In this document: piece by piece, positions 1 through 7,146 of the stretch
Layout of the letters: the number at the start of each line of letters is the position of its first letter
Numbering within the stretch: the stretch's first letter is position 1
Assembly (NCBI GenBank): GCA_051657745.1
Contig: JBOFLG010000123.1
Location: 1-18,531, forward strand
DNA: 18,531 bases
Reading direction: 5' to 3'
Origin: JBOFLG01 sp051657745
GTDB lineage: Bacteria > Actinomycetota > Actinomycetes > Actinomycetales > Dermatophilaceae
The notes under the pieces: generated by a model
What the model was told of the DNA's origin: nothing
Seen by the model: the letters and a program-made list of their open reading frames with translations, nothing else
Databases searched by the model: none
Made by a program: the position numbers and the translations under genes

Positions 1-66
1 CCGACCCGTTTCAGTCAACCCATGGCCCGGATCGACATAACCTCCCCTCGATCGTGCATGAGTCGG

Positions 67-978
67 TCAACGGGGAGCAAGATCAGGCACGGGGTCGGGC
101 GCCCGCGCCGACGCCTGTCGGACCATCCCCACCGCCACCCCCACTAGCACCGTCACGGCGCCGAGCAGCGAGAGTGGCGACGGCTGCTCGTCCAGGACCA
201 GCCACGCGGCCGCCATCCCGACGACCGGCGTGAGCATCGCGTAGGGCGTGACTGCAGCCACGGGGTGATGTTTGAGCAGCCTGCTCCACAGTGCCGCGCT
301 CACCACCGTCCCGAAGGCGACGATGTATCCCAGGGCGACCAGTGGCCCCACCGCCCCGCTGGTCACCGCGCCGAGGGCGGCCTGCCAGCCCGCGTCCGGG
401 CCTTCCATCACTGCCGAGAGGGCGAGCAACGGCACCGGCGGAACGACCGTCATCCACAGCGCGAAACGCAGCGGACTGTCCGGCTGGGCGCGCCGGCTCG
501 CCAGGCTCCCCAACGCTCCGCCGAGCGCCGCGAGGACAGTGAGCACGAATGGCAGCCAGGGGGCGCCGTTGTCGGCTCGCTCTGCGCCGATCACGCAGAG
601 CCCGCAGGCGGCGATGGCCGCTCCGACCACCCCCCGCCGGGTCGGTCGCTCGTGCAGCAGCAGCACCGCGAGCCCGATCGCCATCGGCGCTCCCATCTGG
701 AGCACCACCGAGGACAACCCGACCGGCATGCCGAGGTCGATGGCGAGGAAGAGCAGGCCGAAATGGGCAGCGCCGAAACCCAGGCCGTAGCCGAGGAGCC
801 AGCGCCAGGCGACCTGCGGCCGCGGTACCAGGAGGATGACGGGTACAGCAACGAGCAGATACCGCAGCGCCGCCAGGAAAAACGGCGGAAACACATCGAG
901 CGCGACCCGGACCGCGAGGAAGTTGAGCCCCCAGATGAGAGCGACGAACACGGCGAGCCCGCGGTCCCGAATGCTCAT
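67..978 (-). CDS. EamA/DMT-family transporter
   Basis: Predicted inner-membrane exporter of the drug/metabolite transporter superfamily (EamA, RhaT-like), 303 residues, the usual size. The protein opens MSIRDRGLAVFVALIWGLNF, the typical first helix of the family with a WGLNF motif, and shows about ten hydrophobic helices arranged as two EamA repeats (about residues 8-135 and 148-285). The second repeat ends in the usual pattern of an acidic 'LDEQPSPLSLLGA' loop. A longer upstream reading frame exists, but I chose the ATG at 978 because the homology begins there and because it overlaps the upstream stop codon (TCAT on the plus strand, 975-978), implying translational coupling to the serine hydrolase gene. 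The substrate cannot be read from sequence. Family members export amino acids, purines or small metabolites. The C-terminal tail is rich in Pro and Ala and looks cytosolic. Confidence 0.93.
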   Translation of the reverse strand: MSIRDRGLAVFVALIWGLNFLAVRVALDVFPPFFLAALRYLLVAVPVILLVPRPQVAWRWLLGYGLGFGAAHFGLLFLAIDLGMPVGLSSVVLQMGAPMAIGLAVLLLHERPTRRGVVGAAIAACGLCVIGAERADNGAPWLPFVLTVLAALGGALGSLASRRAQPDSPLRFALWMTVVPPVPLLALSAVMEGPDAGWQAALGAVTSGAVGPLVALGYIVAFGTVVSAALWSRLLKHHPVAAVTPYAMLTPVVGMAAAWLVLDEQPSPLSLLGAVTVLVGVAVGMVRQASARAPDPVPDLAPR

Positions 979-2261
979 CGAAGCAGCCCATGCAGGATGA
1001 CGTCGCCAAGGCGGCGCAGCGGCAGTCCGTCCCGCAGCACCCCGACCCGCGGACATCGCTGCTGAAGCACGACCACGTACTGCGTGCGGTCCGGCGCCTC
1101 GACGAGCCAGGTGAACATCACCGCGCCCGGCGACGAACCACCCTTGAACGTCGACCGTGGCCACCGCTCGCGGTCCAGGTCCAGGCCGGGGTTCGCGGCG
1201 AGGATCTCCGGGAGGGGCCCGGCGCCGGCCCGGGCGCCGGCATCCCACAACAGGCCCATCGCGGCCGCGACGTCGGCGGCCGTCATCCACCAGTCCAGGC
1301 CCTGCGGATGGGCCGGCTCGGTGAGGTCGGCGACGGCGACCTCGGCCGGATGGGCGTGGGTGTCGAGGAGCGCCCGGCGGCCGGCTTCGGAGGCCCCCTC
1401 CCAGGCCTGGAGGGTGTCCGGGTGGCCCCAGCCGATGTCGAACAGCTCGCGGGTGGTGACGAACGGCCGAAGCAGCCCGGGCCGGTGATGGCCGGCTCGG
1501 GCAACGGCGGCCTCGACGACCTCCCGCCCGAGATGACGGACGAGAAGGTCGGATGCCGTGTTGTCGCTTCGGGCGTACATGTTGTACGCCACCTGGGCGA
1601 CGCTGGCGCGGGTGCCGTCGGGCAAGTCCTGCATCTCACCGGTGGGCAGGCTGCGAGTCTCCGGACCGGTGGTCACCTCGTCGTCCCACCGCGCTCGCCC
1701 GGCCTCGACAGCCCAGCTGAGGGCGAGCAGGACGTAGACCTTGAACACCGAACCACCCGGCATCGGGCGGTCCGGGTCGCGGGTCCATCGTGGAGTCCAG
1801 CGGTCGCCGTCGCGGCGCCCGACGAACGCGGTGCTCTCCACCTCGGCCATCGCGTCGAACGCGTCGGCTACCCCGTCGAACCCGTGCTGCTCACCACCGG
1901 TGGTGGCGTCCTCGATAATCACCCGCCGGATCCGCCCGTCGGTGTCGACGGTGAGCGCAAGCACCTGGCGCTGCCCAGCGGGACCTCGCAGGGTGGCCCA
2001 GGCCTTGTGCAAGGCGGCGCTCACGTCCACGACCTCGAACGGGCCGCCGAGGCGCCATTCCCGGAGCATCCGCACGACGTCGTGGTCGTAGCGCTCGAGA
2101 AACGAGTCGACGAACCGCGCGGCGACACCGTCGGAGGCTGGCTCCTCGTCGGCGGTGACCGCCTCCGCCAACCACCGGATCTTCTCGATGGCGTGGCGGT
2201 CCGACCCGTCCCGTCCGGGCTCGTAGGTGGCGGACCGCGACCCGCTATTGGTCGTCGACAT
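975..2261 (-). CDS. ORF12/LpqF-like serine hydrolase (class A beta-lactamase fold)
   Basis: A 428-residue protein with a class A beta-lactamase/transpeptidase-like catalytic domain at about residues 145-428. The three active-site motifs are visible: SxxK at S171-V-F-K174, SDN at 232-234, and KGG at 373-375 in place of the usual KTG/KSG box. The first about 130 residues form a separate domain resembling the N-terminal domain of Streptomyces clavuligerus ORF12 and mycobacterial LpqF (Cpe/LpqF family). That assignment is from memory of the family, without a search. There is no signal peptide or lipobox, so the protein appears cytosolic, unlike true beta-lactamases and LpqF but like ORF12. An esterase or amide hydrolase role is more likely than antibiotic resistance. 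The ATG at 2261 has only a weak Shine-Dalgarno. The EamA transporter gene overlaps its stop by four bases, so product export or substrate handling may be linked. Confidence 0.85.
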   Translation of the reverse strand: MSTTNSGSRSATYEPGRDGSDRHAIEKIRWLAEAVTADEEPASDGVAARFVDSFLERYDHDVVRMLREWRLGGPFEVVDVSAALHKAWATLRGPAGQRQVLALTVDTDGRIRRVIIEDATTGGEQHGFDGVADAFDAMAEVESTAFVGRRDGDRWTPRWTRDPDRPMPGGSVFKVYVLLALSWAVEAGRARWDDEVTTGPETRSLPTGEMQDLPDGTRASVAQVAYNMYARSDNTASDLLVRHLGREVVEAAVARAGHHRPGLLRPFVTTRELFDIGWGHPDTLQAWEGASEAGRRALLDTHAHPAEVAVADLTEPAHPQGLDWWMTAADVAAAMGLLWDAGARAGAGPLPEILAANPGLDLDRERWPRSTFKGGSSPGAVMFTWLVEAPDRTQYVVVLQQRCPRVGVLRDGLPLRRLGDVILHGLLR

Positions 2262-2344
2262 GACTCAGGACGCTAGGTGGACCCGGGCCAGCCGAGTGGT
2301 CGCCGAGGGTCATCGGCATAGCCACCTGGCAGCAGTCATACGCG

Positions 2345-2375
2345 AGACACCGAGCCGGGCACCGACTCGGTGTCT
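2345..2375. promoter_or_regulatory. Perfect inverted repeat in divergent promoter region
   Basis: Ten-base arms at 2345-2354 (AGACACCGAG) and 2366-2375 (CTCGGTGTCT) are perfectly complementary around an 11-base spacer. The element lies in the 172-base gap between the divergent serine hydrolase and DUF2332 genes, so it cannot be a terminator for either. The arm spacing (centres about 21 bases apart) suits a dimeric DNA-binding regulator on one or two helix turns. I see no regulator gene beside it, so the binding protein is unknown. Confidence 0.5.
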
Positions 2376-2433
2376 ACGGTGGCGCAGAGACCACCGGAGG
2401 AGTGGGCCCGCCGACCCGAAAGGACTCCACGCC

Positions 2434-3507
2434 GTGCAGGATCAGATGGCTCAGTGGTGCCGCGTGCAAGCTCGTGTCTGTGCGCAACTCGACGGCCCGA
2501 TGTACGCAGGCCTGCTCGACCACGTCGCCGAAGACGTCCGCGCTGGAGGGCCGGCGTGGCGGGTGCTCCGGGTGCTGTCCGGCTGCACCGCGGCCGCCTA
2601 CCCCGCGCTCCGGCTGCTCGGTTCACTGCACCGTCTGGTCCTTCAAGGTCGCGTGCCGGAGTTGGCCCGTCACTACCCGTCGGTCGGCGGAAGCCCTGGG
2701 GTGAAACTGTGGGATGCGTTCCGCCAGGTGCTGAACGACCACGAGGCAGAACTGCGTGACCTCGTCCGCCATCCCCCACAGACGAACGAGGTCGGACGGT
2801 CAGCCGCCCTGCTCGGGGGCTTTGCCACCGTGGCGGCCGAGTCGGGTCTCCCCCTGCGGGTCCTAGAGATCGGTGCGAGCGCCGGACTCAACCTCCGGTG
2901 GGATACGTACCGGTATCGATCCGGCACGTGGTCGTGGGGCAACCCGGATGCCGCTGTCTGCATCGACGATGTGTTCGACGGGCCAGCCCCGGACGTGCCC
3001 GCCCTCCGGGTAGCCGAGCGGGCGGGCTGCGACCTCGAACCGATCGACCCCTGCAGCGAGCATGGCCGGATCATCCTGTTGTCGTTCCTCTGGCCGGACC
3101 AGCACGTGCGCCGGGCGCGGCTCGAGGCCGCGATCGCAGCCTTCCGAGCAGCGGCGCCACGGCCTCGGGTCGACCGAGCGGACGCGCTGTCCTGGCTCCC
3201 GGAGCAGTTGAGCAAGAACCGGATTGGTGTCGCCACTGTCCTCACCCACTCGGTCGTCACCAGCTATCTGGACCACGCCGCGCGGGCGGCGCTGGACGAC
3301 ATCATCGGGCGCGCCGGGGCGACGGCGACCGCGGACGCTCCCGTCGCCAGGCTGTCGCTCGAGGCGGGCAGGTCTGGCGCCTTCGACGTGCGCCTGCAGT
3401 CCTGGCCAGGCGGCCACCAGCGGCTGCTCGGCACGGTCGGCGGGCACGGTCTGCCGGTCCGGTGGGAGTCCGGCACCCGAGAACTGATCGCAGGCGGTGC
3501 GCGGTGA
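2434..3507 (+). CDS. DUF2332 family protein
   Basis: A 357-residue soluble protein matching the actinobacterial DUF2332 family. Recognisable blocks are the central 'RVLEIGASAGLNLRWDTY' segment, which looks like a Rossmann-type glycine-rich loop, and the later 'ILLSFLWPDQHVRRARLEAA' segment followed by a 'VLTHSVVTSYL' strand. The family function is unknown to me; the glycine-rich loop would fit an SAM-methyltransferase-like fold, but that is inference. The open frame extends upstream to 2227, but I prefer the GTG at 2434 because GAAAGGA (2418-2424) lies nine bases before it, no comparable ribosome-binding site precedes earlier starts, and the resulting length fits the family. The stop overlaps the start of the dehydrogenase gene (GTGA), so the two are translated together. 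Confidence 0.85.
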   Translation: MQDQMAQWCRVQARVCAQLDGPMYAGLLDHVAEDVRAGGPAWRVLRVLSGCTAAAYPALRLLGSLHRLVLQGRVPELARHYPSVGGSPGVKLWDAFRQVLNDHEAELRDLVRHPPQTNEVGRSAALLGGFATVAAESGLPLRVLEIGASAGLNLRWDTYRYRSGTWSWGNPDAAVCIDDVFDGPAPDVPALRVAERAGCDLEPIDPCSEHGRIILLSFLWPDQHVRRARLEAAIAAFRAAAPRPRVDRADALSWLPEQLSKNRIGVATVLTHSVVTSYLDHAARAALDDIIGRAGATATADAPVARLSLEAGRSGAFDVRLQSWPGGHQRLLGTVGGHGLPVRWESGTRELIAGGAR

Positions 3508-4247
3508 CCGGCGAGCTCGGCACCACGGTGGCGCTCGTGACGGGCGCCGCGTCCGGGATCGGCCGGGCCTGCGCCGAGGCGCTTCATGCCGCCGGAGCGA
3601 CCGTCGTACTCGCCGACCTCGACGGGGCCGGTGCGCTGCGCGTCCGTGACCGGCTCATGGACGGCGGGGCTCCGGTCGACGCCGTCGAGTTGGACGTTCG
3701 CGATGAGGTGGCGGGTCGAGCAGTGGTGCAACGGACCGTGGCCGAGCACGGACATCTCGACGTGCTTGTCAACTGCGCCGGGGTGATGCTCCTCGCGCCG
3801 GCCCTGGAGGCCGACACCTCGGAGTGGACGGCGATGATCGAGATCAACGTCCTCGGCCTGATGTACCTCACGCACGCGGCACTGCCGCACCTCCTCGCCT
3901 CACGGGGGACGGTCGTCCAGATGTCATCGATGGCGGCTCGCGCCGTCCGGCCTGGAGCATCCGGCTACTACGCCAGCAAGTTCGCCGTCAACGGATTCAG
4001 CGAGGGGCTCCGGCAGGAGGTCACCGAGCGCGGCGTCCGCGTGGTCGTCATCGAGCCCGGGACGACGGAGACGGCCTTGCGAACCCAGATCACCCATGCG
4101 CCGAGCCGAGCGGCCATCGACGCGCGGGTGGCGACGTACCGCCAGCTCCAGCCCGAGGATGTGGCTGCGGCGGTGATGTATGCCGTGCTCGCCCCCGACC
4201 ATGTCGCGGTGAACGAGATCCTGCTCCGTCCCACCGACCAGGCCTGA
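3504..4247 (+). CDS. Short-chain dehydrogenase/reductase (SDR)
   Basis: Classical NAD(P)-dependent SDR oxidoreductase of 247 residues. It shows the cofactor motif TGAASGIG starting at T13, the acidic 'ADLD' after the second strand (suggesting NAD(H) over NADP(H), an inference), the NCAG motif, catalytic S142, and the YxxxK pair Y155/K159. Ser-Tyr spacing is the standard 13 residues. The 'EPGTTETALR' segment after the active site is also typical. Translation begins at GTG 3504, four bases inside the DUF2332 gene. The long upstream extension of this frame is a shadow of that gene. The substrate is not deducible. Coupling to DUF2332 suggests a joint pathway. A small hairpin (4274-4288) follows the stop. 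Confidence 0.93.
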   Translation: MTGELGTTVALVTGAASGIGRACAEALHAAGATVVLADLDGAGALRVRDRLMDGGAPVDAVELDVRDEVAGRAVVQRTVAEHGHLDVLVNCAGVMLLAPALEADTSEWTAMIEINVLGLMYLTHAALPHLLASRGTVVQMSSMAARAVRPGASGYYASKFAVNGFSEGLRQEVTERGVRVVVIEPGTTETALRTQITHAPSRAAIDARVATYRQLQPEDVAAAVMYAVLAPDHVAVNEILLRPTDQA

Positions 4248-4273
4248 CCACCGACAACCTCCAGGCCTGACGG

Positions 4274-4288
4274 CCGGCATCCTGCCGG
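4274..4288 (+). terminator. Weak hairpin after the SDR gene
   Basis: CCGGCA-TCC-TGCCGG forms a six-base-pair stem with a three-base loop, 27 bases after the SDR stop codon. There is no T-tract, which is common for actinomycete terminators, but the short stem makes this a weak call. Confidence 0.3.
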
Positions 4289-4439
4289 GCGCCACTCCGG
4301 CCCACCGGGTGCACTACCGCCCAGGTGGCGCCACCTCGCCATCACCGGCGCGGCGTCAATGAAGGTCGCCCCCGGCGATAGTGCCCTGATAGCGTGCGGA
4401 ACTTAGTTGTGTTAGGCACTCCAAGGGCAGGGGCCTGGG

Positions 4440-6281
4440 ATGGCAAAAGGACGTCATGCGCGCCCACAACCAGCGCGCCGGGTTCGATGGCTGGGTATCG
4501 GGTTGGCTGGCCTGGTCGTGCTCGGCGGGACCAGCGTCATGCTCGCGGTTCAGGCGGCCATCGGCGACGACGACCAGACCACCTGCGTCGGTGAGATGAC
4601 GCCACTGGTGGTGGCCTCTTCTGCCGACAAGGCCGGGCTTCTCGCCCAGATGGCGGCCGACTTCAACACGCGAAACCCGACGAGCCGCGGGCCGTGCGTC
4701 GAGGTCGAGGTCCTCACCAAGAGTTCGGGAACGGCGCAAATCGCGCTGGCGCGCGGCTGGACCGCCGACGACGGACCGCGGCCCGATGTTTGGTCCCCGA
4801 CCGGTTCCGTGTGGCTGCCCTTGCTCGAGCAGCGACTCAAGGCCGCGAAGCGGCCGAGCCTCATCGCGGATCCGTCCGCGGTCACGAGTGTCGCCCAGTC
4901 CCCGATGGTCATCGCGATGCCTCGCCCGATGGCCGAGGCACTCGGCTGGCCAAGCGAAGAGATCGGCTGGAGCGAGCTTCTCAACCTGGCAAGGTCGCGC
5001 ACCGGCTGGGGCGCGTACGGCCATCCCGAGTGGGGCAGCTTCGTGCTCGGCAAGACCAACCCCAACTTCTCGCACGCCGGGCTCGAGGGCACCATCGCCG
5101 CGTACTACGCCGCCGTTGGTCGGACGTCCAAACTGACCGTTGCCGACGTCGGGCTGGCCACCACCCGCGAGTTCGTCGCCGGGGTCGAACAGACCATCCA
5201 GCGGTACGGCGACACCACCGGGTCATTCGCCTCCGACTGGCAGAAAGCCGACGCCGAGGGCCGGGCCATGGAGTACGTCTCCGCTCTGGTCACCGAGGAG
5301 AACCTCGTGGTTTCCTACAACCAGGGAAACCCCACCGGTGACCCGGCGAAGGCCGGCGACCTTCCCCAACCGCGGATCCCGCTGGTGTCGATCTACCCCA
5401 AGGAAGGCACCTTCATCGCCGACCACCCCTACGCGACCCTCGATGCCGACTGGGTCACTCCCGAGAAACGCGCCGCTGCCGAGAAGTTCTACGCCTACCT
5501 GGTCAGCGACGAGGTCCAGCGCATCTGGCAGGAGAACCACTTCCGCAACATCCGCGGTGAGCTCGCCCCCGCTCTCGGGCCCGAGAAGGGGGTGCTGCCG
5601 ACCCAACCGAAGGCCGAGTTGCAACCGCCGGCGGCCGAGGTCACCAACGCCGTACTCGCCAGTTGGGCACAGTTGCGCAAGGTCGCCAACGTGCTCACGC
5701 TGGTCGACGTGTCAGGGTCGATGCGCGACCCAGTCGCTGGTTCCGAGACCACCAAACTCGCGGCAGCCAGCGACGCGATCGCCGACTCCCTGAAGTTGTT
5801 CACGGACAACGACGAAGTGGGCCTGTGGACCTTCTCGGATGCCGCCCGCGGGCCCGACTACACCCAACGCGTGCCGATCGGCCCGATGGGCGGCAAGGTC
5901 GGCAGCGGCGACCGCCGCAGTGCGCTGTCGGCCGCGGCAATGACGCTCGAACCGCAAGGCGACACCGCGTTGTACAACAGCCTTGCCGCCGCCTACCAAA
6001 CCGTCGCCTCGCGGTACCGCGACAACCGGATTAATGCCGTCGTGCTGCTCACCGACGGAAAGAACGAGACCAGCGGTGGGCTCAGCCTCGACGCGCTGCT
6101 GGCGCAGGTGCAGCGCACCTACCCCAGCAAGCCCGTGCACATCATTACCATCGGCTACGGCCCCGACGCCGACAACGAGACCCTCGCCAAGATCGCCCAG
6201 GCCAGCGAGGGAGCCTCCTACAAGGCCGCCACGACCGCCGACATCGCCAAGGTCTACTCGCAGGCCCTGTCCAACTTCTGA
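4440..6281 (+). CDS. Membrane-anchored substrate-binding and VWA domain protein
   Basis: A 613-residue extracytoplasmic protein. Residues 1-16 are basic and residues about 17-40 form one hydrophobic helix (RWLGIGLAGLVVLGGTSVML), acting as a signal anchor since no clear cleavage site or lipobox cysteine follows. Residues about 50-400 resemble a periplasmic-type bacterial solute-binding protein (opening 'TPLVVASSADKAGLLAQMAA', with a typical 'DEVQRIWQENHFRNI' C-terminal lobe). Residues about 418-610 form a von Willebrand factor A domain with an intact metal-ion-dependent adhesion site: D423-x-S425-x-S427, T509 and D539 (LLTDGKNE). This two-domain fusion is known in actinobacteria, but its ligand is not. 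It stands alone, without ABC permease or ATPase genes nearby. The ATG at 4440 follows a purine-rich AAGGGCAGGGG stretch. Confidence 0.9.
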   Translation: MAKGRHARPQPARRVRWLGIGLAGLVVLGGTSVMLAVQAAIGDDDQTTCVGEMTPLVVASSADKAGLLAQMAADFNTRNPTSRGPCVEVEVLTKSSGTAQIALARGWTADDGPRPDVWSPTGSVWLPLLEQRLKAAKRPSLIADPSAVTSVAQSPMVIAMPRPMAEALGWPSEEIGWSELLNLARSRTGWGAYGHPEWGSFVLGKTNPNFSHAGLEGTIAAYYAAVGRTSKLTVADVGLATTREFVAGVEQTIQRYGDTTGSFASDWQKADAEGRAMEYVSALVTEENLVVSYNQGNPTGDPAKAGDLPQPRIPLVSIYPKEGTFIADHPYATLDADWVTPEKRAAAEKFYAYLVSDEVQRIWQENHFRNIRGELAPALGPEKGVLPTQPKAELQPPAAEVTNAVLASWAQLRKVANVLTLVDVSGSMRDPVAGSETTKLAAASDAIADSLKLFTDNDEVGLWTFSDAARGPDYTQRVPIGPMGGKVGSGDRRSALSAAAMTLEPQGDTALYNSLAAAYQTVASRYRDNRINAVVLLTDGKNETSGGLSLDALLAQVQRTYPSKPVHIITIGYGPDADNETLAKIAQASEGASYKAATTADIAKVYSQALSNF

Positions 6282-6302
6282 CCCAGTGGCACTTCTGACC
6301 CA
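6274..6302 (+). repeat. Short direct repeat spanning the VWA-protein stop codon
   Basis: ACTTCTGACCCA occurs at 6274-6285 and again at 6291-6302, seventeen bases apart. The first copy includes the TGA stop of the preceding gene. A second similar case is seen at 4238-4271. The pair may be a slippage duplication or coincidence. Confidence 0.4.
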
Positions 6303-6319
6303 CTGACCAGGCACCCTGC

Positions 6320-6349
6320 TCGCCGGCCACCCGACGCACTGGCCGGCGA
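6320..6349. terminator. Bidirectional terminator hairpin
   Basis: A perfect ten-base-pair stem (TCGCCGGCCA at 6320-6329, TGGCCGGCGA at 6340-6349) with a ten-base loop sits in the 85-base gap between two convergent genes, the VWA protein and the racemase. No T-tract is present on either strand. Position and symmetry suggest it ends transcription from both sides. Confidence 0.7.
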
Positions 6350-6366
6350 AGGACGGTGGCGGAGGG

Positions 6367-7146
6367 TCATCGCCTCGGGTGCGCACCCGACATCCGGATG
6401 ACGGTGCGCACCAGCGAGTCGATGGAGTCAACGACGCCGGAGTCGTCGACTCCCAGATCGCCGGACAGCACTGACAGTTCGGTGCACCCCAGCGCCACAC
6501 CGTCGGCACCGCCCGAGCGGAGATGCTCGACGAGCGCGGTGAACCGTTCTCGCGGAACAGGATTGCCGGCCTTCACCCCGTCGTAGATGACCGCCATGAC
6601 CTCGCGCTGCACCTCGCGTGAGGGTGTCACCACCTCGATTCCGGCCTCCGCTGCGGCCCGCTGGTAGGTGCCGGCGCGCAGGGTGCCGTCGGTGGCGAGC
6701 ACCCCTAGCCGACGCAGTCCGGGGACCGCCGCGAGCGCGGCGTCAATGGTCTCGGCCACCGTATCGAGCACCTCGACCTCAACCGCGGCGCGCATCGCCT
6801 CGAGCCAGACCGTGGCGGTGTTGCACGGGATCGCGACAAAGCGCGCGCCGGCCCGTTCCAATGCCACGACATCGGCGACGAGCGCCGGTTCAGGGCTGGG
6901 ACCCGTGCCGAGCACGGCGGCGGTGCGGTCGGGCACGGTCGTGTCCTGCCAGACCAGGGCATGCACGTGCTCCTGGTCGCTGGCCGCGTCGGTGAGCTCG
7001 ACCAAGCGGCGCAGGAAGTGCACGGTGGCAGCCGGCCCAATGCCGCCGAGCACTCCGACCGGCTGGCCGACCACGCCGCTCCCAGCGGTGGATGCAGCGG
7101 TGGGCGTAACGCCGGGAGCCGGCGTCACGTCATCCGTGTCGGTCAT
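6367..7146 (-). CDS. Aspartate/glutamate racemase family protein
   Basis: Cofactor-independent amino-acid racemase of the Asp/Glu racemase family, 259 residues. Both catalytic cysteines are present in their usual contexts: C108 in 'AIPCNTA' and C221 in 'ALGCTEL'. The N-terminal glycine loop 'GVLGGIGPAAT' (about residues 31-41) is characteristic of aspartate racemases rather than MurI glutamate racemases, which favours D-Asp as product (inference). The first about 28 residues are a Thr/Ala/Pro-rich extension of no known role. Translation starts at ATG 7146, which overlaps the stop of the ATP-grasp gene (TCAT on the plus strand), so the two proteins should be made together. The most natural reading is that the racemase makes the D-amino acid that the ATP-grasp enzyme uses. 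Confidence 0.92.
   Translation of the reverse strand: MTDTDDVTPAPGVTPTAASTAGSGVVGQPVGVLGGIGPAATVHFLRRLVELTDAASDQEHVHALVWQDTTVPDRTAAVLGTGPSPEPALVADVVALERAGARFVAIPCNTATVWLEAMRAAVEVEVLDTVAETIDAALAAVPGLRRLGVLATDGTLRAGTYQRAAAEAGIEVVTPSREVQREVMAVIYDGVKAGNPVPRERFTALVEHLRSGGADGVALGCTELSVLSGDLGVDDSGVVDSIDSLVRTVIRMSGAHPRR

Noticed and set aside
990..2276. A plus-strand open frame of 428 codons mirroring the serine hydrolase gene
   Set aside because: It is an antisense shadow caused by high GC and lack of stops. Its translation shows no motif, while the minus strand encodes intact SxxK, SDN and KGG boxes.
4391..4425. CIRCE-like half site (TTAGGCACTCC) before the VWA protein gene
   Set aside because: The second half of the inverted repeat (GAGTGCTAA-like) is absent and the first half contains an extra base.
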